This document shows positions 10,401 through 20,400 of a DNA stretch of 64,000 nt, in pieces (within the stretch, counting starts at the first letter, position 1; each line of letters starts with the position of its first letter). Origin of the DNA: Microbotryomycetes sp. JL201 (Eukaryota; Basidiomycota; Microbotryomycetes); NCBI GenBank assembly GCA_033819885.1, contig JAQYUZ010000017.1, positions 239,827-303,826 on the forward strand. Reading direction: 5' to 3'. The notes beneath the pieces were generated by a model that made no database searches, was not told the origin of the DNA, and saw nothing but the letters and a program-made list of their open reading frames with translations. The translations under genes and the position numbers were made by a program.

Positions 10401-12102
10401 AACGTTATGTTGCTTGGACGCCATCGAACCTGACATCTGTAGGAATGGATTTGTGCCACCCGCAAGCGCAAAGTATCCAGTTGTTTGCGTACTCAAAGGC
10501 GATTGCCCTGACGAAGATGAACCATCTGTCCCAAAAGTAGACGGCGTAAGGCTTTGAGGAGTTTGCACGCCCATTGTGCCAAACTCTGACGCAAGCTGAC
10601 GGCCAAAGTCAGACGTCGGTGTGAAGCCAGTCCGTTGCGGCGTCAAGGGCGTTTGTGCCTGCTGAGTGCTCGCTGCTGGCCACGCAAAGGATGTTGTGCT
10701 CTGATGCTGCGGCGGTAAGCTTGTCGGAATTTCGAGCATTGGCAGACTGGGAGGAGGCTGCGGGCTCGGATACAGTGGCTGCAGACTTGGAGGCGCTGGA
10801 GGATTGCTGCTGTTGCCGCCGCCCAGAAAATGAAGGTCGTCCCAAATACCTTTCGTTGGCGGCGCGACTGACATTGAAGCTGATGGTACGGACAGCATTG
10901 GCGAAGGGACGATAAGCGGAGACGAACGATGAAAACCATTCATCGGAGCATCGGGACCGCTAACCGATCGAGATCCGAGACTCTGCAGAAACGGATTTAG
11001 CGAGTTATTGTTTGTTGCATGCACATGCGACGTTTGCAAAGGTCGATCGACATATTGAGATGGTGCGGGAGCCATGTGAGGTTTACTGTTCGACACAGAA
11101 ACGTTGGGAGTTCCGCTAGCACTTCTCGGCCTGAGAATTGATTTGGCCGGAGAGCCAGCACTCGGCACGCGTTTTGGAGCGTCTTCAGGAATCATCGACA
11201 CGGACGCAGCCCTAAATCGGACATGCTTTGGTGAGAGCGACGCCGAGCCTGGCCTGGACGTTTGATCGGCAGCCGGAACGGTGTGCGAAAGGGACGGCAT
11301 TGGTGGCAAGGTCACAGGCGGAGAGTGAGCTGCACTCTGATCATCGGCATCTCCAGTCTTGGGAATGGACATGTCACTTCCACGTCGGTCAGCCTTGGCG
11401 AAAGTATTGTACTCGTATTTGTCCCGGATGAAACGCTCGAGCTGGGACTCGCGGTCGCCTTCATCAACGCTCGCGGGCGGTCTGCAGACGCGTTGCACGA
11501 GGAGGTCAGTCGTCTACACCCGGGCCGTCTACGATGAAGGTCTCACGGTCGGTTTGCATTCCCTGGGTTTAGTTTTTCGTTCACGACGGCGTTTCCCGTC
11601 TTGCGCATGTGCTGAAATGATGAACCGCATAAGTACTCAGCACATCAGGCGGGTTCATCGATGAAAAGCTCACTTCAATCTGGTCTCGAGACCAGGTGTC
11701 CAATGAAACGCTCTTGACTTTGGAAATATGTGTCCTGCATGGCATTTTGAGCCAAAACAATTACTGAGAAACGGAACGGATAGCTCACCCCATCTTTCTA
11801 TGAACGCCCGCGCACGTGACGCATACGAACACTCCATGGTTCCATGCTGACCAACGTGGCTGCGGGAGTCGGCAAATTCTCTCCGGTGAGCCTGCCATCA
11901 TCGGTGGGGGCCACATACTCCGGGACGCACATTCCTAGCCTGACAATCTGCACATGACTCGTTGCCAGGCACTTTGAGCAATTCTAGCAGTTGCCGCTGC
12001 GAGTTTTCGGAAGGTCACGTGAGCTAGGTCGCACCGTGGCGTGCTGACCTCTGTCGCACTACACACCTGATTGCGATCTGCTTGAGCTTTCGACATCGAC
12101 AT
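10020..12102 (-). CDS. ArfGAP domain protein with polyQ tract and NPF motifs (Age2/SMAP-like)
   Basis: GTPase-activating protein for Arf in vesicle traffic. Exons 12067-12102, 11931-11996, 11789-11859, 11674-11734, 11547-11611 and 10020-11481 give 586 residues. The ArfGAP zinc finger spans about residues 10-125, with CADCQARNPRWSAWN, FVCVTCAGVHRKMG, the catalytic-region arginine in HRKMG, THISKVKSVSLDTW, and LERFIRDKYEY. The remaining 450 residues are low-complexity and rich in Pro, Ser and Gln. They hold several NPF tripeptides (LNPFLQ, TNPFLQ, LNPFLS and RNPFLR at the C-terminus), which bind EH domains of endocytic adaptors. A run of about 25 Gln, encoded almost only by CAG, interrupts this tail. 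The first exon ends 12 codons after ATG. Confidence 0.9.
10329..10400. repeat. (CTG)24 trinucleotide repeat coding polyglutamine
   Basis: Twenty-four perfect CTG units on the plus strand read as CAG codons on the minus strand inside the ArfGAP gene, preceded by one CAA codon. Its purity suggests recent expansion or length polymorphism. Confidence 0.95.
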
Positions 12103-12476
12103 GGATCACGAGCGTTGCCGCCAAAGTTGATTGATCTTTGCAGTGACAAGATCACGCGTCTCGCCGAGACTGACTTGCGCGGGGTCACTAGTCTCTAGCG
12201 CGAGCTGAATAAGCGCGCTACTGCCTTCAAAGGACCCAATTGGCGAATGGGTGGGGCGCGTCACTGTACGAGCGTGATGCCTGGTACCGCGCGATGACGT
12301 TGTTCACGGGCTTGTCTGGCCCTTTGAATGCGACGCAGAGCAGAGCAGGACTGACAAGATCGATCGTGCTTCAAGACTGGTTGAGGCCGTGTCGTCTATC
12401 AAACGAGAGTGTCTGTCGAAAGTGCGACCCGCGAGCTTTGACCGGTTTCAACTTCGGCTTTGACCTCGGCGTCGCC
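12103..12476. promoter_or_regulatory. Divergent promoter region, ArfGAP / Tma20 genes
   Basis: About 370 bp lie between two start codons pointing apart. I see no clear motif or further gene; open frames here merely extend across the first Tma20 exon. Confidence 0.4.
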
Positions 12477-13689
12477 ATGTTCAAAAAGTACGCCCACAGC
12501 CTCGTTGACATGCCATGGATGGAGGACAGAGTGCGACAGGCATTGCTCTGCAAAGCTTCCACCTCTGTCGCCCGTCTGGTTGTTTTCAACGCCCGCTGCT
12601 GCTGCTGCCCATTGACTGACAAACATGCTTCACCAAACACAGATTTACTCCGAAAGAGGATGTAGCATCGTCAACGGCCATGAAGAGTTCGATACAGCGG
12701 CAGCATCGTGCAAAGCTGCTCGAGCAACTGCCGTTCCTGTCTTTGCCAGCCGCACCACCACTCGTGACAGACGACAACGGCCCGGACGTGTCTGACAGCG
12801 ACTTGTCGGACGACGCAGCCTCACAACCCCAGAGGAAAAAGGGCGCCGGCAAGGACAAGAAGGCGGCAAAGCAGGCGGCAAAGCAGCAGCAAGCGGCAGG
12901 TGGTGGCAAGAAAGGTGGCAAGAGACGGGAAGACGACGAGCATGCGGACGCACAAGCACAAAGTGCGGGAACAGCCGACGCGGCGTCAACGTCCGAAGAC
13001 GCTCTGACCGTGCTCGACGTTCTGTGGCCTAAAAAGGAGAGTCTAACGCTCGTCAAATGGTGAGGGCCAGACAGCAAGGGAAGAGATGGCGTGCACAAAG
13101 GTTTCGTGCTAACGACCTGTCAACTTTCTGCGCCAGTCGGGAGCACATAAGCATCCTTGCCCTACACGGCGAACCGCTTTTTTTCCAACACTTTGACGGC
13201 CCGTACTTTCCGACACTCAAAGTGCTTCATAAATGTCAGCTTCGAGTTGCTTGGCATGTCGTATTGTTCGCGACTGACAATGCGACGGTTATTATATTTC
13301 CGTCATTCGCCACCCAGATCCGGGCATGCTGCCAAAAGTTGGCGTCGACAGAGGCGCGATCAAATTCGTTCTGTCCGGTGCAAACATCATGTGGTCAGTC
13401 CTCGCGTCGGTAGTTTTAGAGCACGGCTCTCGACGCGAGCTCACTCTTCCGAATTTGCCCGCCCTGCAGTCGCGGTCTGACTTCTCCAACAGCATACCTG
13501 CCACCGACAGAGTCCAACATCCCATCAGGTCAACCCGTTGCCGTTTTTGCGTACGGCAAGGAGGAACCGCTGGCGATCGGCTTGACAAAGATGAGCTCTG
13601 ACGAGATCCGGTCCGTCAACAAGGACATTGGAGTCGACAATATCACGTTTCTAGGAGACGATCTGTGGAAAGTAGACAGACTTGCGTAG
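12477..13689 (+). CDS. TMA20: Tma20 / MCT-1 homolog, PUA-domain ribosome recycling factor
   Basis: With its partner Tma22/DENR, Tma20/MCT-1 removes deacylated tRNA and recycles 40S subunits. Exons 12477-12487, 12643-13059, 13137-13234, 13318-13393 and 13470-13689 give 273 residues, against about 181 for yeast and human. The first exon is only 11 bases (MFKK). Recognisable segments are MFKKFTPKEDV, a basic RQHRAKLLEQLPFL segment, WPKKESLTLVKCREHISIL, FDGPYFPTLKVLHKYP, then the PUA domain with VDRGAIKFVLSGANIM, RGLTSP, VAVFAYGKEEPLAIGL and the end DDLWKVDRL. About 90 extra residues, rich in Lys, Ala, Gln and Asp (KKGAGKDKKAAKQAAK), split the N-terminal domain before WPKK. Confidence 0.93.
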
Positions 13690-14020
13690 GCAGTGCCATT
13701 GCGCTACTGAGGAGTGTGTACACGATTTGAAATTACAGTAATGAACAGTACCCAATGTCTCTGGTAGACCATGAACGTTGTTCTAAGTTCAATTTATCCG
13801 TGACTTTGTAGTTTGATGGCGCACGTTTGATGAGAAATGCAGCCGTGATGGCGACGTCATCTTTGGCGACGTCTCGATTGGCTGATCATGAATCGACGCG
13901 CTTCTTGCCGCCCTTGCACATTGCATGCTTGGCCGCTTGTGCAACAGGCTCCGTCTCCCACGCTCAGATCAATTCCAGTCGCTACATCTTGCTCGTCTAT
14001 TGCATCAAACTACGTACAGC
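13690..14020. other. Intergenic region between Tma20 and the Rieske-AIF gene
   Basis: About 330 bp between two plus-strand genes: terminator of Tma20 and promoter of the flavoprotein gene. Nothing distinctive was seen. Confidence 0.4.
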
Positions 14021-16040
14021 ATGTCGACCGAACGCGTGCTGATCGGCTCGGCCAAAGAGCTCCTGCCTAAGAACGGCACAATGTCCGTATCCAGATTCAA
14101 ACGTAGTGCTATCAATCAAAAAGATAAAGTCTGAACTATACGATCTTTTTCTGCGCTCACAGGAAAGAAGTCGGGTTTCCCGACAAGGATTCGGAGACAA
14201 AGATTCTGCTGTCAAAGGTGAATGTCACGACTTTCGCCTGTCAAGACCCGTAACTCACGGCATGTCCATCGCCTTGCAACCTGGTCTGCTTGTGTCTTTT
14301 TTGGGCGATTCTGGTCATTTCAAACACAGGTAGCTGGGCAATACCGCGCCACATCTTCCAAGTGTTCGCACTATGGTGCGCCTTTGAACAAGGGTGTCAT
14401 CACGTGTGACGGCAAGGTTGTCTGCCCTTGGCACGGTCAGTCCGCCACTCGAGCCTGCGCGACCGTCAAAGTTGAATTGCTCACCGTCTATCTCATAGGC
14501 GCCAAGTTTGACACGGCTACGGGTGACATTGAGGACGCCCCAGGACTCAATAGCTTGCAAATGTTCAAGGTCGAGGTCGAAAACGACCAAGTCTACGTCT
14601 ATCCGCCACCAGAGGGTGTCAAAGCCGCCGCCAATGGTCGCGAACCTTCCCCATGCAAGGTTGAATCTGCCGGCATCAACACTGCTGGAAAAGGTGTTGT
14701 CATTGTCGGCGGAGGCGCGGGTGCGGCTCACGCCGTCGAACAGCTCCGAGAGGAGGGTTACAAAGGCCCGATCACGGTCATCTCGGCCGAGAACCATTTG
14801 CCGATCGACCGTACAAAACTGTCAAAAGCTTTGATCACCGATCCAAACAAGATCGCGATCCGGTCGAAAGAGTTCTATGACAAGTTGTCGATCGAGTTCA
14901 AGCTCGGCCAAGAAGCGGAGCGTATCGATTTCGAGAACAACAAGGTTCAGATCAAGAACGGACAGGCTGTCGAGTATGACCAATTGATTGTCGCCACGGG
15001 TGCGACGCCGAACCGGATTCCGGTTGACGGCAGCAAACTCAACAACATTTTCACGATGCGCACTGTCGATGACGCAGCTGCGATCGACAAAGCAATCGGT
15101 CCTGAAAACGCAGACAACAAGAAGAACGTTGTTGTGATTGGTTCGTCGTTCATTGGCATGGAAGTCGCGTTCGCGGCCGCTGCCAGGGCAAACGTGTCTG
15201 TCGTCGGAATGGAAAACGCGCCTTTCGAAGCCATCTTGGGTTCCGATATTGGCAACGGGATCAAAAAAGCTCACGAAGAAAAGGGTACAAAGTTCTACTT
15301 GCCCGCGTCGCTCTCTTCGTTCGAGCCGAAATCCGACGCTCCGAACGATGTCGGCGCCGTCATCTTGAAAGACGGCACCAAAATCGCAGCCGACATTGTC
15401 GTTCTCGGCGTCGGCGTTAAACCAGCCACCTCAGTCTTGTCAAACTCTGGCGTTCCACTTGAAAAGGACCAATCAGTCAAAACTGACGAATTTTTGCGAA
15501 TCGGGCACGCTGGAGCGCAAGGCAACGTGTTTGCGATCGGAGACATTGCTTCGTACAAGGATGTCAAGTCGGGCGAGCATGTTCGAGTCGAACATTGGAA
15601 CGTTGCCGGCAACCACGCTCGCGCAGTCGCAAAGACTATCATGCAAAAAGGCCAGCCGTTTGAAAAGATTAGCGTCTTCTGGTCAGCGCAAAAAGCCCAG
15701 TTGAGGTACGCTGGCACAAGTCGAGCAAAGACGTGGAAGGACGTGCACGTTCAAGGCAACCCAGACGAGCTCAAGTTTGTGGCGTACTACTCTGTCGGAG
15801 ACGACGTCGTCGCGATCGCGAGCATGGGTCAGGATCCGATTGCCGCCCACGTGTCTGAACTTATGCGTCTTGATAAAATGCTGTCCGTATCGGAAATCAA
15901 GGCTGGCAAGGTGAGATTGTGTCCCGCGTGCAGTCGACGGATATTGACTGATACGCCGATTCCATCAGTCGCCTTTCGATGTCTCACTCGAATAGGATCA
16001 GGCGCCGAGCTCGGATGTCGTGCTCTCGGCTCGGCTGTAG
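14021..16040 (+). CDS. Rieske-AIF flavoprotein (AIFM3-like NAD(P)H oxidoreductase)
   Basis: Exons 14021-14082, 14163-14217, 14330-14435, 14499-15910 and 15996-16040 give 559 residues. Residues 1-110 are a Rieske [2Fe-2S] domain with cluster motifs CSHYGAPL (Cys, His) and VCPWHG (Cys, His). Then follows a pyridine-nucleotide disulfide reductase core: FAD motif VVIVGGGAGAAHAVEQL, YDQLIVATGATPNR, NAD motif VVVIGSSFIGMEVAFAAA, the second FAD segment VFAIGDIASY, and a C-terminal reductase-like domain with EHWNVAGNHAR. This order matches AIFM3/Nfrl-type proteins. No mitochondrial presequence precedes the Rieske domain, so I infer a cytosolic or outer-membrane-facing oxidoreductase. Substrate unknown. 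The last exon adds 14 residues and its acceptor is less certain. Confidence 0.9.
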
Positions 16041-16219
16041 ATAGATGACCAGGGTACTTCTGGACCTTGTTTTGTTTTTGTTTGCAATCAGATGGCAAGT
16101 CAGTGCTTGTGATTCATGACTGGACCTCGCACATTTCGTGTCAGCCGTGCTCTGCACGACAAGATGCAGACGAACGGCAAAAGTGTAGGCGAGGCAATGC
16201 GATCTCTGATCGGATCAAG

Positions 16220-16228
16220 TCACGTGAC
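16220..16228. promoter_or_regulatory. Palindromic E-box TCACGTGAC upstream of the DUF3140 gene
   Basis: CACGTG core with flanking T and AC, about 90 bp before the start codon at 16321. The same extended motif recurs in other promoters of this window. Confidence 0.4.
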
Positions 16229-16320
16229 CGATCGACCGATGCGCGTTTGCGTCATCCCTTCTGGCCCAAGTTTGAATGCTACGTTCTCTTGTTCTCTTGT
16301 TTCCTACGCGCCAAACAAGA

Positions 16321-16770
16321 ATGGTCAAATCAGAAGATCAAGTGATTGAAGAATTCAACGACCATGTCAACATGACGGCTGACGAGTTGGAAGAATGGCT
16401 CGAAACGGAGGAATCTCAAGAAAGTGGCTGGGGTGGCGAAAGTGGAGAGACAACTGGACACCAATCTGGACGCAAAATTGTCGAGATTCTTAAAAAAAAT
16501 CCAAGCAAGGACCCAGAAGGCTATGACGAGGATGATTTGGCTCACATGCGCAAGGTGAGCGAAAGTCTCATTCATCACGCCGCGGCGTCCGTTCTTGATT
16601 GCCTCGAAGGGTCGTCGCTGAACATTTTGTTTCATGGACAGGTTGCGGCCTATTGCGCTCGCCACCTCAAGCAGGAAGAGCACCTTGTCAATGACAAGAG
16701 CGAAGAGGACTTGCAAGAGACGAAGAGTTATAGATCATTGAAGAACTGGGGTCACGACATGTTGAAGTGA
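16321..16770 (+). CDS. DUF3140 family protein
   Basis: Two exons (16321-16554, 16642-16770) encode 120 residues. The sequence MVKSEDQVIEEFNDHVNM, ELEEWLETEESQESGWG, SGRKIVEILKKNP, DLAHMRKV, ARHLKQE and the end SLKNWGHDMLK match DUF3140, a small family known mostly from bacteria and some fungi and often annotated as DNA-binding without firm evidence. The chosen start gives the family-typical N-terminus MVK.ED. Its function is unknown. It converges on the DUF952 gene with only 11 bp between the stop codons. Confidence 0.8.
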   Translation: MVKSEDQVIEEFNDHVNMTADELEEWLETEESQESGWGGESGETTGHQSGRKIVEILKKNPSKDPEGYDEDDLAHMRKVSESLIHHAAASVLDCLEGSSLNILFHGQVAAYCARHLKQEEHLVNDKSEEDLQETKSYRSLKNWGHDMLK

Positions 16771-16781
16771 AAATCTAAAAG

Positions 16782-17297
16782 TTATTCGAGCCAACCTTGC
16801 CTCTTGAGCTTTTCGACAGCCTCCTCCCAACTTGCGCCACTCTTATCCACATCCTTGAACGAATCAATGTATTCTCCCTCGAGGAAACCGTACAAGTGCG
16901 GAAACCCTTTGCTCTAGAATCAGTATCGACCTGGGATGTAGAGTGTTATGCAGGCCAAGGTCGACTGACCATTCTCCCACTTGACTATTTTGAACCCGCA
17001 TAGCCTTGGAGCGTCAACCTTGAGGACAGACACCTTGCCGACATCTTGAAACCACTTTTCCAGCACATCTCCAAGCTGATCCTTTGAACACAGATGAACA
17101 AACCCATCTTTGGCGTCTGCGGCGGTCGGTCTGAATTCGTGCGAAGCGTGTATCGGTACCGGGAAAAAGAAAAACGGATCTATGGTCGTGTGTGGATATA
17201 CTTTGTAGAAGAATGACGGCGTGGCGTTGGACGAAGCTGCCGACGATGATGTGCCAGACTTGAGAGAGTTGGCCAGACGACTGATGAAGCCGCTCAT
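16782..17297 (-). CDS. DUF952 family protein
   Basis: A small protein of about 155 residues. After a Ser-rich N-terminus come FFYKVYPHTTIDPFF, AKDGFVHLCSKDQLGDVLEK, VSVLKVDAPRL, KIVKWEN, KGFPHLYGFLEGEYI and the end RQGWLE. The GFVHLC and FPHLYG blocks are the hallmarks of DUF952, a family related to ADP-ribosyltransferase-like folds, with unknown role. One intron interrupts it between KWEN (near 16970) and KGFPHLYG (near 16915). The obvious donor (G|GTCAGT) and acceptor (CTAG|AGC) leave a one-base phase mismatch, so this junction is unresolved: an odd splice site, a sequence error or a real frameshift. Confidence 0.75.
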
Positions 17298-17478
17298 CGT
17301 ACAAACAACACGCCCGTGATCAACTGTCGCTCAGATGGTTGTGCAGCAAGCCGAGCCAAACTTGGCCTCGCTCAGCGGGCGGTGCTAAAGAAACAGACGT
17401 CTCGTTGCGTCGGCCCCACCCAATTCGCGCATTACGTCATCGGTTCTCTGTATGTTGCAGTCACTCTACGCAATCAAT

Positions 17479-20400
17479 TCAGTACCTCCTCCTCACATTC
17501 CTCTGCACCTCTTGCAACCTTGCGACAACGTTTCCGGCTCCTTTTGTCGAATTAAGACTCATGAGCCATTTGCCGACGGCAGTGTCGACCTCGGTCGCTG
17601 GAAACGACGACAACATCCTGCCGTTAGCTACAGATGTCGACAAAGTTGACGTTGAAGTGTTGCTGAGCCATTGCTCTAGCATCGTCGTCGCGTCAGTTGC
17701 GAGCGCGACGAGACCGGCAGGCGTGTGCCACGGCGGCATCTGCACCGAAATTGCCGCGTCAGTCAGTACAGACGTCGACTGAACAAGATATCTGAGCGTA
17801 CTTTGGCGGTCAACAATTCGTCAAAAGCGGCAAAGAGAATGTCCTCAGGAACGCCAGCGTCCCGCATGGCCGTCGGTACCCATCCAGGTCGTTCGCCTTT
17901 TGCCGTCTCGTACGACAGCTTTTCAAACAAGTTGAGCAGAAACACTGTCGCACAAATTCGACAGAGTCAGAGCAAGTGAGAGCGATTGGGTCTGTTGAGA
18001 CTGACACAAGGGAAACGCCACATCGGACGAATGGAAACGACGACCGAGGTCGACAATTTTGCCGTACGAAACGTCAATGACGCTGTCCGGATTTTGTTCT
18101 TGAACTGTGAATGAAACACATGTCAATGAGGCTAATGCGTTCCGGCGTCCCGATTGAAATGGAACACACCTCGCGCGACAATTGCCTCCCATGTTGCCGA
18201 TACCAGAAACTCGTCGCGATGGTCCGACACGTGGAATATCAACAAAATAATTTCGAGCAACTCCAGAGGTTCCGCAAATTCGGTGTATAGCTCTGTGATT
18301 GTGTACAACCTGTCTTCGACTCTGTCGAGCCACCGTGATCTTTCGTCTTGATCCATGTCTGAATCTTGAATTGCACGGTAGATCTCGACTTGAACTTGGG
18401 CAACCTCGAGCTTTTCCTCGAGGTCGATCAAGAACTGAACACTGTCGCCAGCGTGGCTCGAAGGAAGCTGCGACTTGGCATTACCGACGGCCAACGAGAG
18501 GTACTCGACGCGCTTGAACACGGACAGAGGAAAACTGCGATATCATGCGGTGATCGGGTCAGCTCAAACTACAGTGTCGTCGATCCCAGAACACTCACGC
18601 CAAAGTCTCCGCCAGATGAGCGAGCACAACGGCCGCATTGCCATACCGCGACATTCTGACAAAGTATTGCCAAAGCAAATCACTCTTTTCGAGTGTCGTA
18701 GGTTCTCTCGACAGGTAAGACTCGATGTACGGCGTTCTGGCCTCGAGCAATTGGTCCGTCATGCCGCGAGAAAGGTACCAGTCGTACAATTGAGAGTGAA
18801 ACAGCTCGTCCCGGACAGACAACGCTTTGTTGTACGCATTAGTTCTGAGGCTGTCTATATCGGCGTCTGTCGTATTTTTTGGGGATCAGTTCAAGATATG
18901 CGTCAAGACGGAAACGGATCGACTTGCATGACGGAGCATCAGGCGCGGTCGAGTTTGCCGCCTCGTTCAACAAATCGTCCATTTTCTGCAGCGATTCAAA
19001 TACGGTCTCGTAGCACTTTGACCGCAACTCGAATACTGGTGCTCGCTGGTCGTTCGCAGGTCGTCCTTCGAGCCAAAACGACAGAGCCTTGTCGCTCATG
19101 TCCCATTCCTGGGCACATGCCACGGCCAAATCGATCGTGCCTGCAAAACACCAGACATCGAGTGTCGGCAATCAGTTTGTTGAGAACACACAAAGCAAGG
19201 GCGGACGAACCTAGAGGGTATCTCAACGCGTTGTACTCTGTACAGACTTCCTTCATCCTGTCAAAAGACAAGTGCCTTGCCGCCTTTGTAAACAACCTCA
19301 ACGACTCGCGGAGAGACTCTGTCCGCTCGCTCGAATCGCTCGCGTCTTTGGCTCTCCTGAGCGACTCGATGGCCTGAGTGACGACATTGTTGGCTCAGAA
19401 ACATGAGGTTCAACACGTTTGACTCACTTTGTACAGTAGTACGTCATCGGCGCTACAGAAAGAACCACATCGTTGCTGCAACGTCTCTGAGATGGCATCA
19501 ACCTGTGACAAGAACGAATCAGCGACACATGAACGCGGAGACGAGCCGTCAACTCACGCTCATCTGTCGACCAATTTGCTGGTTGATGACTGCGCTGATC
19601 AAGCTTCTCGCAATGTCTCGGCCTTGCTTCTTTGTCAAAAGATCCTTGAACGTCAGATCGAGCAACCTCTTTTGAGTGTCGGCGTCGCACATGGCGACAA
19701 TGTCGGGCAACTGATAGTCGATCAGGAGCAACACAAAAGAGATGGCTTCAACAGATTGTACGAGCAAGTGCCTGAGAGCCACGAGTGAAGCGTGTTCGGT
19801 TTCGTAGGCGACAGACGCATGAGGCGCCCTCGACGCGTCGGCCGACAAGGCAAAAAGTTGGGATTCTCTGATGACCGGGGGGCCAAGGTTGAGGTGATCA
19901 GCGAGCCAACAAGGGTACAGGCTGCGAAGGACATACTGTTCGACAAAAGTTCGCAGCGAAATGAGATCCCGTTGCACGGCGGTCAGGACGGCTTCCGAGA
20001 CGTTGGCCGTTTGTCTTGTCTTGTCCGTCGGAGTTGGAGCTGGTTGGGTGACTTTTGCGGTCCAGATCGGTCGCAACAACCTTGCGAGGTAGAATGCGAA
20101 GCCCTCGTGGCGTCCGCTAAAAATGATGGATTCGGCCTGAGATGACGGCTGGGTGCCGTAACCGCCACGATCAACAGACACAGGTCGGCCACCGTGCTCA
20201 AAGAAGAGCGACTTGGCATGCTCGGCAACAGAGAATGGCGTCTTTGCCGTCGGCGCGTACCCGTTCGTGATCGCCGGCGGTTCCGCAAGCGCCAGGCGAG
20301 AGTTGCCGGCGGCAATAATCAGCAGCATGGCACAGCTCTGGTTCAAACCATATCTGAGACCGATGAAAACGCCCTCAGTCTCAGGCCGTTGGAACAGAAG

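Noticed and set aside
10163-10540. Plus-strand poly-alanine and poly-leucine frames
   Set aside because: They are shadows of the CAG/CTG repeat in the ArfGAP gene.
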